Origin: Phytoseiulus persimilis
Taxonomy: Eukaryota > Arthropoda > Arachnida > Mesostigmata > Phytoseiidae
Assembly (NCBI GenBank): GCA_037576195.1
Contig: CM075102.1
Location: forward strand, 44,388,745-44,452,744
Length of the DNA: 64,000 nucleotides
Direction: 5' to 3'
Translations under genes and position numbers: made by a program
Notes under the pieces: generated by a model
What the model was told of the DNA's origin: nothing
The model's input: the letters and a program-made list of their open reading frames with translations, nothing else
Database searches by the model: none
Shown here: positions 22,059-33,465 of the stretch, one piece after another
How the letters are laid out: every line of letters starts with the position of its first letter
Numbering within the stretch: position 1 is the first letter of the stretch

Positions 22059-22804
22059 ATGAAGGTAGGGGTCTCAAAGCTGTATCGATCTACACACCCT
22101 ACGCCAGTGAGATCCGTCTTGAAATATCCTCCGAAGGCTTTTGTCTTTCGGAATTCTCCGAGCACTGAAGAAAATTCATTGAATTTACAGACGTTCGTGC
22201 TGGTAGCATTCGCGGTGGCTGGTTCGGTGAGTCGACATATTTCTAGCAAGAGTGCATCCATGGGCTGGAGAAAATTCAAAATGCTCCAACAATATGGGAA
22301 TTGGCCGAGACTCTCCCAACAGAGCAGAACTCCGACCCTCTCGCAGAAGAGCGTATTTTCATGATTTCCCGAATAATCTATCCTCAGCTCGCTCAGAGTA
22401 CCGTGCAGCGTTCGGACGACCACTCTCAACCGACGCCGTATGAGTTTGCTTACACCGCAGAGTCTGACGAGGGCTCGCACGGCCACTCCGAGAAGTTCGA
22501 TGGGACTTCTCGGGCCGAAGGAAACTACTTCCTCAAATTGGCCGATGGTCGTGAACGCCACGTGTCATACACTGCAGACGAGAACGGATTCCATCCGGAG
22601 ATTCAAACAAACGAGCTAGGAACGGAGTCTAAGAACCCTGCCGACGCCGTGATAATTTCTTCTGCCCTATCTGGCCCTGACGCCGCCATCGAGGCCTATG
22701 GTGGGGTTTTCCCAGAGACTTTGGGACAGGCTCCAACGAGAAGCACGTCTCGAGCTCCAACAGTAACTCAAGCACCCGCCCGACGTCGCTCGAATCAGAA
22801 TTGA
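22059..22804 (+). CDS. RR-1 type cuticle protein, paralog B
   Basis: Three exons: 22059-22064 (M K), 22191-22226 and 22388-22804, both junctions phase 0, 152 residues. The signal peptide is MKTFVLVAFAVAGS. The RR-1 domain (YEFAYTAESDEGSHGHSEKF, SRAEGNYFLKLADGRERHV, SYTADENGFHPEIQTNELG) is almost the same as in paralog A, followed by PDAAIEAYGGVFPETLG. The Thr/Ala/Pro/Arg tail (APTRSTSRAPTVTQAPARRR) is read through in the same exon, where paralog A has an intron. The gene is in inverted, head-to-head orientation to A, consistent with a local inverted duplication followed by intron gain or loss. Confidence 0.9.
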
Positions 22805-22961
22805 GATCGCTCTTTATTACTTTTGTTCTCTCGAATATTTGGCCTCTTGGCACGGCCAACCCTGATCCGAGAATTTCCGAACTGTTATACATCGAATCCA
22901 AGTGAAATAATCATAAAATACGGAGCGAGACGATTATGAAGGAACCAATCACCGCTCCTCT

Positions 22962-22967
22962 TTTATT
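22962..22967 (-). other. Polyadenylation signal of XPD
   Basis: AATAAA on the minus strand, about 107 bp after the XPD stop codon. Confidence 0.6.
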
Positions 22968-23073
22968 TTGATCTCGACGAGTGGGAAATCGAGGGCTTAT
23001 ATACAGATGTTGACACGGCGCGTAAATCACATTAAATTACGTCGAGCCCCGACCCGGCCGCGAACCGAGTCAA

Positions 23074-25460
23074 CTAGGTTGCGGAATCGTTCTGGATGAT
23101 TTTCGATTTGAGTTTCTTGTGAACTTCTGGATCGTTGAGCTGCTCTTCAGTCAGGAGCGAAATTCCGAGTTGGTCTTCTCTGCTGAACGGTTGCGCCATC
23201 TGACGCAGGAACTTCTTGACAACCTGAACACCTTCCTCTGTGCTCAGATTGCACAATGAGTCTGTGAGATATTCTTGTATCCAACGCGGCAATTTGCTCT
23301 TCTTATCGTACCTCGAGAATCGTTTGTCCGCAAATACCATGACACCGTAGTCGGTCTTGCCTCTGAGAGCTCTGCCAACACACTGTGCCGCGTGTCTCAT
23401 TGCATCGAACGTGAGGAATTCATTCTCTTTGATTTGGAACTGATCACGAAGATACTCCAGTCGGGCTCGTAGAACTCGGCTCTGGGTGAACACGTACGGA
23501 ATCCCGAACATCAAGACGGCTCTTCCTAAATGGTGATCGAAATCGACCCCTTCGGAAACTTTACCTCGGGCGACAGATAGTAGAACCGCGCCCCGACCGC
23601 TCTCCACGGCTTTGACGTAATGCAACAGTGCAAGACTTGTTTCGGCGGAATCTTGCGTTTCAATGAACAGCAATTTTTTCCGCAGAATCTGATCCACGAT
23701 TCCTTGCTCGTACCATAGCGCAACAACGTTCTCCAGATATTGATACGATGTGAAGAACACGACGACGCCGTCGGGAACAACGGCACTCATTTCAACGAGA
23801 AGGTTGCCGTAATTCCTGATGACAGCGATATCGTCTCTGTTTTCGAATCGCGATGATATAGCGACCTGGTCGTTGCCTTTGCTGATCACGATAGGACAGA
23901 TCGATGGTCTGGCCAGAGTCATCGTGAAGGAAGCCATCACTATTGGATGGAAACTCAGAATTTTAGGGTACATTTCCAGAGGAGACAGTGTACCAGAAGT
24001 GATGATCACAGACTGGAAGCGGTGGAAGACCGGCTTGATCGCAATGGAGGCGTCCATGCAACTCAGTTGCAAGGTACAGTTCGGAATATTCGGCGTCCGA
24101 TCGTCGTATGGTTCGATGATGAGAGTGAATCCCTTAGTGTAGGTGGATATCAGAGTAGCGAAGTGACACATTCTCACCAGCGGCGAGAAGTTTGCCACAT
24201 CGGCTATTTCAAGCGAGCGGAGAAGACTTGAAAGCCGCTCCGCGCAGAAGCGCAGCGGTTTGCGCTCGATGCAGACCTGCTTGGCGATGTCTTTCAAGAA
24301 TGCGGCGGGCGATTCTTGGACCACGTGCTGGGTCCTCATACGGTGCTTCACGTACTCATAGAGACGACGTAGAAAAGCGGTGAAGTGCTCTGCTGTTCTT
24401 ATTGAGCCAGGAACTGCCTCTTGGAGGATCTCGTCCGGAAGCACGGGATTGGGCATGATAATATCGGTCTCCCGAGCCTTTTGAGCTACGCGCAATCCAT
24501 CCACGAGTTTCTGATATTCCTCCTGTAGCTGGGAAGCATCGGTTTGGCGGATCTGGCGGACTCGACTCTCCACAACTACGAGATTGGCGTTGATTACTTC
24601 CATCATCTTCTTGCTGATCGTTACGCTCATGGAGTCGATGCAGACATTGTCGATATTGTGCGCCTCATCGAAGACCACGACACTGTTGGAGCTCAATTCT
24701 TTCGAGACGATTTCAGCGATTTTCGGGTCGAGCAGGTAGTGATAACTGTAAATAACAACGTTCGCGTGCATGATTGCATGTCGCGCAGTGAAGTATGGGC
24801 ACCAATGGTGACGTTGACCATATTCCTTCAGATCGTCGATTCCGTAAACTCCGGGAGGTAGAAGCATCTCGCGTCCGTGAGTGTCGAAACTCTCGAAGAA
24901 GGTACATGTTTCTTCACTCTCATCGCCTCGCTTGTATGCGGCGGTGAAAGCGTAGCATTTGGCGTCAACCACGCGGCCGTCCTTCTCTTCAGACACTTTT
25001 GGATGCAAGCAGAGGTTCTTTCGAGATGTCAGACACAAACCCAATATGTCATTTGAGGAGCTGATGAATGCTTCCTTCTTATAATATTCTCGCAATCGCC
25101 GGACTTCTTCAACCACCTTCTCGATTTCGGGCATCGTACGCGAACAGTACACCAGTTTGCTGATTACGCTGGGGTACGCTTTCTGATATGCTAAGATGAG
25201 CGAAAGCAGGGTTGCCTGGGAACAGAGTTTGACGCTTAACATTGGATAATCAAGAATTCTTCAAGCTCGTCAATCATATATGAGAAGTATCCACATGAGT
25301 CTCGGAAATTTACCGTTTTTCCGGTTCCCGAAGGCATTTCTAGAACTCCATGTCCTTTGGCGTCGAGGCATTGTTTGAGCTCTAGCATATAGCTATACTG
25401 CTCCGGATATATGAAGTCATAAGGGAACAGCACCTCGAGTCCATCAACGTTTACCCTCAT
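23074..25460 (-). CDS. ERCC2: XPD/ERCC2, TFIIH 5'-3' DNA helicase
   Basis: ATP-dependent iron-sulfur helicase of TFIIH; opens DNA in nucleotide excision repair and supports transcription initiation. Two exons, 25314-25460 and 23074-25215, phase 0, intron 98 bp, 762 residues (human 760). The start is ATG 25460 ([20 protein letters not shown]). Walker A, MPSGTGKT, ends at residue 49, exactly at the exon end. Four Fe-S cysteines lie in NLCLHP, DAKCYA, EETCTF and HWCPYF. Motif II is [10 protein letters not shown]. Motifs IV-VI are intact: [26 protein letters not shown] and [20 protein letters not shown]. All expected catalytic elements are present, so the gene should be functional. One exon of 2142 nt for a gene that in vertebrates has over 20 exons indicates extensive intron loss. 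The polyadenylation signal is at 22962-22967. Confidence 0.98.
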
Positions 25461-26754
25461 ATTGGCAAACTGCAAAGACGGAATAGAGAGTTCATCAAAC
25501 GATAAGTTTCAGCACAACGCAAGCGGAACTCTGGCGAGGGAACCACCGCACAGAATGAACTCACCTCAGGGAGGAAGAAGAACCATGCGTTGCAATCCTT
25601 GGAACAATGCAACGCCGGGTGCGCCGTGCATGAAACTGTACGGATTGAGCCTTGCTGAATTCACGCATCAGCTGAGATGAGCCCGGGGAATGGGTTTGTT
25701 TGGATTTTTAGAAACCGAAACCAGCTCTCATTGGAGGAGGCGGGCTTTCGAAAACACTCTGTGGCGGGAAAAACGATCAGACCCCGTCCACAACAGCCAT
25801 GTCCAGAAGGCGTCATCGGATCAAACAGCCCTCGGAAGTGGCGATTCCATTCTTTGAATGTGCTTCATACATGAACCTCGATCCCGTTCACTCCTCCATT
25901 TGAATTGAGACGTGCAATGGAGCGCTCACAAGATTCAAGCGGAGCTGTCGTTGTTGTTGATCGAAACCTTTGAAGAAGACTCTATATAATCGCGAGTGCA
26001 GAACCCGCTCTCCAGTGCACTGATTCGTTCCGAATTTCGCTCTCCTATTAGAGCTCTCCAATATTTGGGAGTAAGCTTCGAAGCAACACTGAATGTAGAC
26101 ACTACGCACTCGACATACATTAATAGGCTCGGCCGCGAGAGACCCGTCAGTCGGGAACATAGCCTGCTTGTGAGCGAGAGACTCGCACATGGAGTTTCAT
26201 TGATTTCTCCGGCTTTCTAGCCAAATTAGTGGGATTGAACGTCTGTCTGCCACACGATATCGTTCAACTGGTAGAGTTACGTGCCCACATAACAGTTGGA
26301 CACGGCAGGAAGTCTTGAATCCATAATGGTTCTAGCTCGTGACACAGTCTTCAGACTGCATAATCTAAGCCCGGCTGTCGACAATATAAGAGAGAGCACG
26401 ACCAACCTCGGCGAGCTTGTGCAATCAAAAGTATTCGCACTATTCGAGAGAAAAGCTCGGCCAGCCCTAACGATGCTCTGCGCAGAAAGCATGACTTGGC
26501 TGATTCAAGAGAGATGCCCGAGCGATCTTGACTAGCCATGTTAACTTGAGGAAGATCAAAGAGTGTGTGCTAAAGGCGGGTCGGAAAATGGACTCCCCAA
26601 TATCAGGTTACTTTTGCACTTGATAATAATTTTTTCATTCATCGACCTTCCTCCCACTCGTGGAATCGTCCTTGCGAGCTGCTGAACTCCATCTGAAGGT
26701 CCCGAAGGGCTGGCAATTTCTTCCTTAGCAGAAGATCATCCTGCCTCCCAGATT
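25461..26754. other. Stretch between XPD and the membrane-protein gene
   Basis: Contains a TATATAA at 25983-25989 that could serve either strand, and one possible exon (listed separately). Otherwise no supported gene. Confidence 0.35.
26296..26535 (+). CDS. Possible terminal exon of a small helical protein
   Basis: The frame opens right after an AACAG acceptor and an in-frame TAA, and runs 79 codons to a TAG. The product (LDTAGSLESIMVLARDTVFR... to RCPSDLD) looks amphipathic and helical. A TATATAA lies about 310 bp upstream, but no upstream ATG exon with a good donor was found. It resembles other small mite secreted proteins only in style. Weak. Confidence 0.2.
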   Translation: MDTAGSLESIMVLARDTVFRLHNLSPAVDNIRESTTNLGELVQSKVFALFERKARPALTMLCAESMTWLIQERCPSDLD

Positions 26755-27526
26755 TCATGGTGACTCGTCCTCCGAGATTCCACCGGGATCAGGTGGTGGA
26801 GGGGCGGTGGTACTTCCACTGTCTGGGAGACCTTTTCCGCATTCGGTCTCGCGGGTCGGGTTACCATCGCGTAGCACTGGAATCGGATTAGGATGAATAT
26901 AGATCGAGCGGGTGATACTGAACGGACCACTGCACGGAGACGCATGATTTCTGCAACTATTGGTATACTTCACTTTGACGCTGACGATGGCTACAGCCGC
27001 AGCAGCAGCAACACCAACAATGGTAAATAGCACTCTGATCCGTTCTAGATTGTCCCTCGTCGACAACAGAGCTAAGCCGTGAACGTTTTCGGGTCGGGTC
27101 ACGCGGAAAATCGAGGCACAGTGAAGCTATTATGGGACACCAGGGGTTGTTTTTCAAACATGTTTCGGGGTTGCTTGCACAATCCTGGAGCACAGTACTT
27201 TCTTCTGAAGGGACATTTGGAGCTCCCGCTGGCTTGGAACGATCTGCTGTACTTGCTGGATTCGATGTCTTCGCAGCTTCGTCAGGCTTACTAGAGCGGG
27301 TCACCAGTACTGGCCCTGTTTTCCTCGTTGTATCGTCAGTAGTTCTGTCCTTCAAGGGACAGCAGCAAGTCTGGCACCCGAGCGAATTGTTAGATGATAA
27401 CTCGAACAATTTCAAAGCAGGAGAACTGGACGACGAAGTAGTAGAAGAGGAAGAGTAAATGGAAGGATTCTTGGAGGGCAAATCTGAATCTGGATCATCG
27501 TCCTCGCCCTTCTTAGTTCCACTCAT
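26755..27526 (-). CDS. Unrecognised single-pass membrane protein (at least two exons)
   Basis: The ATG at 27526 follows an acceptor (CTGAACCAG). The first frame encodes an acidic and Ser-rich N-terminus (MSGTKKGEDDDPDSDLPSKN, then a run of Ser/Thr), a cysteine cluster CQTCCCPL, and a Lys/Ser/Pro-rich stretch. The C-terminal part is in another frame (26755 to about 27070): LLSTRDNLERIR, a transmembrane segment VLFTIVGVAAAAAVAIVSV, then an outer part with several cysteines, a PPPPDP run and the end SEDESP. An intron of about 65-130 bp between roughly 27070 and 27205 must join the frames; the likely acceptor is GGCTTAG at 27071, the donor is undecided. A TATATAA element at 27897-27904 and a donor at about 27836 suggest a non-coding first exon. 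Topology looks like type II (no signal peptide). Family unknown. Confidence 0.5.
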
Positions 27527-27896
27527 CGCGTCTCTGGTTCAGAGTGCCATCACGAGAAGAATAACATGATGACTCGTGGCAGCAGCAATGATATTGACAA
27601 CGAAGCCCAGTCTTGGAACTCGAGTCCGAGATGTGGATGGCTTGAGGCATAACTGTGGTATCCGGGCAGAATCGGGATTATTCAGGGCAGAGGAATTCAG
27701 CCTTTCGAAATGCTGTCGCGTCGCCGTCCGTCGCATGCGAAACTGCGCAACGTCAGTTTTCCAAACTCTACCCGCCCGTTTCCTTGTCAGAAGAAAAGAT
27801 GAGGAGCCGCTGCTGTCGCCGCCAAAGTGTCTCACGTAAGGAGCAAATATCTGGAATCTTCCAGCTACAGGGCTTCCTGTTAGACGTTCCTTGAGA

Positions 27897-27904
27897 ATTA
27901 TATA
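27897..27904 (-). promoter_or_regulatory. TATA box of the membrane-protein gene
   Basis: TATATAA on the minus strand. It is followed about 60 bp downstream by a donor (TTAC/GTGAGA), consistent with a small non-coding first exon. Confidence 0.4.
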
Positions 27905-30284
27905 CCCCCATCCCGCTGACTGTGTTCTTCCTCAGCGAACAAAGGACAGTATACAGACGCGACTTTTTTAACCCCACATTGAACGAAGACTGAGAGCTGT
28001 GATTGTAGCCTTGATGCTCGAAAATGAAATCGGAAGATCCGATTCTCAGAACTCGGACCCGAGAAATTTCGTCAAATAGGGATGAAATCCATTCTCTCGT
28101 TCCGCACCATCAAGGTGAATCACGTGATCCTTCGTCAGTATGATCGAGTTCAGAGGGGTGCATTTCCTAGATTCACTGAACAATGAGCTTGGGAGCTGTG
28201 GGTGTGATTATTTCTCATGTCATGTGATCTCTCGAGCGTTGAAGCGGGAGCGGCCGGCATCAGATGGAGACGCTTGAAGTTTCGGAAACAGTGACTTGAA
28301 CTTCCCCGGCGAACGGCTTCGGCAACACCTGGATTTCATCCAGCTCCAGTCATCGAGAAGACATACCGGAAACTTTGTGCCCGTTCTGGGTAAAGTACTC
28401 ACGGGCAGAGCTTGAAAATTCGGGCATCATTCATTGTTTACTTTTCATCAATCCATGGATTTATGAGTGAATTTATTGGTGGAGTATGGCTCGATGGATG
28501 AAGTCGTATCATCGAGCAAGCCGAAGAACTCGAGCATCAAAGATTCATGGACAATTCGAATGGACAAGTGGAAGGTGTGAAATGATTGAGGCCTCAGAAT
28601 CCAGGCTCTGTTCATAAGGATGAAGAGAGACGAATTGCCGAAAGACGGGGTTCGGGACTTTTGAACAAAGGACCACGGTTTCGCGCCTGCGGACAGCTGT
28701 AAAATCAAGGAGGCGAACTCAAACAAAATCGTTTCTTTTCAGAACTGATGCAAGTAGTCATCTCTTTCGGCAACGTAGATCCGAATCTTTCATCGAGATC
28801 TGCTGGCGGAGTCTTGTGGTACTAGGGAGCGAATCGAACAACGTTGAGGAATGAAGTAAGGTGCTGGTGTCGGAGGATGTTCGATCGGCTCGAGTCCTTG
28901 TCGCGAACGATTCATTCGAGATCCTTTCGCTCATGATCGCAATCACTCTCACCGATTCTCTTTCCCAACAAGACGGGCTAGCTTCGCTGATCGGAACTCT
29001 GCGGCAGACCCCATCGCCACGAATATGGAAGCACTCCTTCTCGGGGATCGGAGTTTTCTCCGCAACTCCATATTCCAGGCTCATGCGACTTCCTGACGAC
29101 TTGATACTCTCACTGTACGGAAGCCGACGGCCCACTCGTATGTTCGCTTTGTTGTTTTCCGCCGATCCGGTGGGCAACGAACTTGTCGCAAGGCGTAGGA
29201 CCTGTCTTCGTGGAGGATGAAGGCCTCCCCAACTTAGCTGTTTTCCCTGTCTATCATCCCCAGCCCCTGCCTCTCGAGAAACGCTTATTCGCCTTGAGAT
29301 TCAACCCCGCACGAGGTCCTCTCTCTGTTAGCACTACTCTGCCCTCCATAGACTTCTAAATGATTTTGATCATCCTATGAAGAAGGCTCTGGAGGACCGA
29401 GCATGATCCTCTGGCTCAGAGGTCGTCAAACGATACCGACATTGGACGACATTCCCAGAGTGTCCACGGTTGCTGCAGCCGTAAGCTCGTCGAGGAGGTG
29501 CCAAAGGACGCCTTATTTTGTCAACTAGTCCCCCGACAAATCGGCTTCGATTCCTTTTTTCCAAGGATCTCGGCTCAAAATAACCATCTCACCCGACGAG
29601 GTCTACGTGGCCACCTCCGGCCCGTACTTTGTGAACTCCTCCAGGTCTTTGAGCACATAGCGGGACAGTTTACCTCCCCAGGCGGTCACCATGTCGTACT
29701 TGTGATCGGAGGAGAGGCGCCATGTGCGTGCGGGATACTGAGCCGAACATCGTCCGTTCGTCCGACAGTTTTCCGGGTTCACTTCTGCTCTGGCGCTCAC
29801 GGAAGTTGGATGGAGCCGATTCTACCCCCACTTGGATGATGGGCGAGATCGAGAGAAGACAGTGAACGACAACTCGGCCGACTGTGGTACTGACGGACGA
29901 AACAACTGATTCTCATCCGTCTGAGGCGCTCTCACTCCCGAAGGTCTCGTTCATGTCCTGTTTGAGAACGTCATCCTCCGCAAATTTTCTTTCCCTCTCT
30001 GCTGCGTCTATGAATATTCACACCATCTATCTCCGAGGCGTCGGTTCATCATCTGAATTGGATTCTCTCCAAGAAGGTTTTGCACATCGCTTCGTCGCGA
30101 CACACTATTCGACGACCCGTGCTCTAGCTGATTCCGGGCAAGCCTTTGCTGCATCCGCTCTATCATAGGTCAAGAGCAGCTGCCGTAGGGCACGGTGAAG
30201 TTCGGTTACGTCTTCCTTAGACAGCAAACATGATTCATTCCAAGGCAGTTTGTACCGGCAGTAAGATCGAAGGTCGTCTCGCAT
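27905..30284. other. Stretch without a supported gene
   Basis: Frames at 28448-28726 (minus), 28861-29220 (plus) and 29498-29839 (plus) have no family motif. The minus frame at 29603-29800 faintly recalls a fibronectin type III strand but is too short to call. Confidence 0.35.
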
Positions 30285-30485
30285 ATAGTGAAACCTCGAT
30301 TATCTCATCTGATCGATGCAGAGAATGGTTGAAATAATCGAAAGTCGGAATTATCGAGGTCGGAATAATCGGCGTCGTACAGTGATTGGAGTGGAAGCAA
30401 TCGCGCATAAAGTCCTAATGGTTGAGATGGTCGAGGTTTGAATCCGGATGGGTGAAATGATTGGGGTTGAAATATTCGAGGTTAT
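30285..30485. mobile_element. Decayed pogo/Tigger-like miniature element
   Basis: The left end reads ATAGTGAAACCTCGATTATC, which resembles the terminal repeat of Tigger/pogo DNA transposons; the right part ends in ATATTCGAGGTTAT, its degenerate inverse. Between them the motif ATAATCGAGG or ATTATCGAGG recurs in imperfect copies. About 200 bp, no coding capacity. Ends are approximate. Confidence 0.5.
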
Positions 30486-31341
30486 CTGTACATCCACCAC
30501 CCAGGAAGTTCAGGTCAAGGAACAATCTGAATGGAGACTTCTGTAGGCAACGTGTACGTATGGAACTGTGTTCTTCTTGAGATGTCAGTTCACTCTGTAG
30601 GTTTCTCCGCAGCTCTCTTAGGGGTCTCCCATACATAAGTTAGAGGTGACCAACAATGAGAAAATGCTGATTGATTTGTTCCCAATGTTCGAGGGAGAGG
30701 AAAACGATTTCGCAAATTCCGGTTGATAGAGTACGATCAGAGCTGGGTGCAAGTGACCCTGGTCGAGGCTTTCCAATACGAATCACCCAATGAAAATCCT
30801 GACTTTGATCCTGACTATTACCCCTTGCAGTTTCGGTTTGCCCTTTCTTGCCAAAGTTCTTTCGATCGGGAATCATTACTTGGCTGAAGCTGCGAAATGA
30901 TGTCCCCGCATCCTCAACCCAGAACAGCGGAAGACCACGCGTTCCCAACATTCAGACTCCCCGATATAAGTTTATTTCCCCGAAATCCACTGGGGCTTGC
31001 AGCTCTCCGAAAGTCTGAGGAACGCGTTTTTCATTGTCTGCCGAAACGCAACCGGAAAGATATGCCTCTCGGTTGAAGCTCTTGGGGGGAGATCACAATC
31101 GAGTCTCCCTTTGGCAATCGACAGTTGAGGAAAAACAATCCGTGGACGAGCATCGATTCGAAAAAAGCTTCATTCTTGAAAATTATGAGGGATCTGGGAA
31201 ACGTGCTTCCAGGATCCCACCATGCTCGCTCCGACCCCTTTACTCCGGCTGAAGAGGCGTATGCGACGTTCAAGGGGAAGGCTCCGGTCGGATTTCACCA
31301 TTCGGCCAGCAAACTCAACTCCAGATGAAGAATTTGAGCAG
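30486..31341. other. Stretch without a supported gene
   Basis: No family motif in any frame. A minus-strand AATAAA at 30971-30976 could serve the gustatory receptor, though it lies about 370 bp beyond its stop. Confidence 0.35.
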
Positions 31342-32337
31342 CTAAAAACACGACCATGGCTTTGCTGAAAATGTGAATTGGAATGTCATGAAGGCGTAGC
31401 TCCAACAGAAACTGATAAATGACAGGCAAGTTTTCCAGGACACGGCTCTCGCGACGCCGACACCAACTTCCAAGCCGAACGTTTCGCTCAGGAAACAATC
31501 CAGGTAGTCACTCCTGTTGACAACGCTCATGTAGAGAAGTTTTCGTCGGAATCGCTGGATTTTCTTCCTTATGAGATCGCTCCTGGATATGACCAATAAG
31601 AAGATATGCAGCTGACCGAGGTTCTCCAGAACCATGTAGAGACCTTCTCCGCATTGCAAGCTCATTCCGAGACTCGGAACTTCCCCGGCGAGCCTCACAA
31701 AGTATTGCACATGGAACAGTACCAGGAATGTACTGAGTTCCTTGTTGAGATATTTGTTGACTTCTCGAATTTTGGAGCAGCTCTCACGGACATTCGTGGT
31801 ACTTAGATCGGAGATGATCGCGTCTATGTCTCTGGCAAACATCATCAGGTTCCCTGATATGAAAAGGCACACTGCGTAACATTGCAGCTTCATGATTACA
31901 GCGTAGGAGAATTCAAACACGACCACGCAGGCAGGACAAAAGTAGAAGTCCAAGACCCCGGCAGAAATTAGGTAACTGACCAGCGAATATCCAAGCAGAA
32001 CATCGAGGATCAGAATAAGGGCGAGGTTCGCATTGGCCCAACGCTTGGCTCTAGCTTCTTGGAAATCGACTTTGTTTCTTTTCGCGTAACGGATCCCCCA
32101 TATATAGACGAGGGAGCAGAACACCATGTCGCACTCATAGGCGAAATAGATCGTGTATGACATCTCCGAATGATCCTCGGCGGCTGCCGCGGCCACTGAA
32201 TAAGAAACATGAGCGTTGTACATCACCGTGAGCAAGTCCATCATGCACAGGAAGCCACGTAAGACATGATGAAGTTTGTAGCGGAGCTCCAGAATCCCTA
32301 CACTCTTCAACAAGATTGCTAGTAAGTTCACTCGCAT
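31342..32337 (-). CDS. Gustatory receptor family protein
   Basis: Seven-transmembrane chemoreceptor of the insect-type gustatory receptor superfamily (ligand-gated channels with a cytoplasmic N-terminus). An uninterrupted frame of 331 residues from ATG 32337 shows repeated hydrophobic helices (for example ANLALILILDVLLGYSLVSY and a helix ending LVYIWG) and ends with the family mark: SYAFMTFQF, the TYhhhhhQF motif with Ser for Thr, 11 residues before the stop. The usual length is 370-420, and an acceptor-like CAG with an in-frame stop just before it lies at 32388-32390, so a short N-terminal exon probably exists upstream and was not found. The frame is otherwise intact, so I see no sign of pseudogenisation. 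The ligand cannot be inferred. Confidence 0.75.
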   Translation of the reverse strand: MRVNLLAILLKSVGILELRYKLHHVLRGFLCMMDLLTVMYNAHVSYSVAAAAAEDHSEMSYTIYFAYECDMVFCSLVYIWGIRYAKRNKVDFQEARAKRWANANLALILILDVLLGYSLVSYLISAGVLDFYFCPACVVVFEFSYAVIMKLQCYAVCLFISGNLMMFARDIDAIISDLSTTNVRESCSKIREVNKYLNKELSTFLVLFHVQYFVRLAGEVPSLGMSLQCGEGLYMVLENLGQLHIFLLVISRSDLIRKKIQRFRRKLLYMSVVNRSDYLDCFLSETFGLEVGVGVARAVSWKTCLSFISFCWSYAFMTFQFTFSAKPWSCF

Positions 32338-33441
32338 GTAAGTTCGAGGTTTCGGATTCTTATCGCGCTTCAAAATGACGCAGGAGCCTGTTCAAATGTG
32401 AATATACACTTATATTTGGACTGGCCAGTGGGACTTGAGTCAATGAAGTCCCACCCGCATTGCCAAGAAGACAAATGGAGGACAATATTACGAGAATGTC
32501 ACTAAATACTCGTTACTGAAACTTTCCGTTTATAGAGCCACCATCAATAGGTTCTGCCGAATACAGCCTGATGCGATGGCTGGCCGCGAGGCAATGTGAT
32601 GTCCCTCTTCCAATCATGTCATTGCACCGTCCGAATCTTTTGCGGATGGTTTGGATGCGTGCTTCTGCCCAATGCTCGGATTCGACAAATCATTTCACGT
32701 GACTAGAGGGGAAAGGTAAGAAGTGAGGCAATCGAGCTCGTACCAATATGATCCAATGCGGATCCTCTCAGTTGCCGCTGAGCAGAGCGAGAATCGATTA
32801 AGAGCTCGAGGAAGGGCAAGCGAATTCAAGACAGAAACGATTGTGAAAAGTTCTTAAATTGATCCAAACTGCTCAACTTCGCAGCTGCTGCGTCGATCCG
32901 ACAATTATTTTTTCACTCAAAGATCGAGGTCTTCCTGCTGGAGTCCTGGAGCTGGACGAGCTTGATTTTCAGGAGTCGTCGGGTCGACGCGGCAGCCGCA
33001 TAACTGGTTAGTTTGGATCGATTCAAGAACTTTTCGCTTTCGGAACTCAACTCGAATTGGGCCTTCTCTGAGATGGAAACAAATCGAGGACAAGATTCTG
33101 TCGAAAAATCAACGATTCCAAAGCAGATACGATCGCCAGCCGCTTCCAGAGCTCTTGGGCGATCCTCGTTCAGTTGGATGGCAAGTGAGTGAAATCCTCC
33201 TTCGCGTTGAATCACATTAGTACGCACTCGATCGGTTGGCTCTCGAATTTTCCCGGTCAAATAGATGAGACTATTTAAAAAAAATGTGGCGATTTCTGAG
33301 CCGCTCTAAAGAACGCTGTCCTGCATGGATAGGCGCGAGTAAGAGACCAAAACTGATTCGACCTCCTGGTATACACCTAGTGCGCAAAACGTTTCCATTA
33401 CCCATCAGATTTGAAAGTCATATTGCATGTCCATAGTCCAT

Positions 33442-33465
33442 GGGGGGGGAGGCATGCCCCCCCCC
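33442..33465. repeat. G8/C9 hairpin around GCATGC
   Basis: Eight G (33442-33449), then AGGCATG, then nine C (33457-33465). Able to fold into a very GC-rich stem. Confidence 0.85.

Noticed and set aside
21935-22561. 208-codon minus-strand frame
   Set aside because: Antisense shadow of RR-1 paralog B; it crosses that gene's exons and introns without splice logic.
29603-29800. Minus frame resembling part of a fibronectin type III or cathepsin-like domain (KLSRYVLKDLEEFTKYGPEV)
   Set aside because: Only about 65 codons, no ATG, stops right after the similarity, and no neighbouring exons with matching domain parts were found.
32913-33260. 115-codon minus frame after a TATTTAA-like sequence
   Set aside because: No ATG in the frame and no splice context that would supply one.
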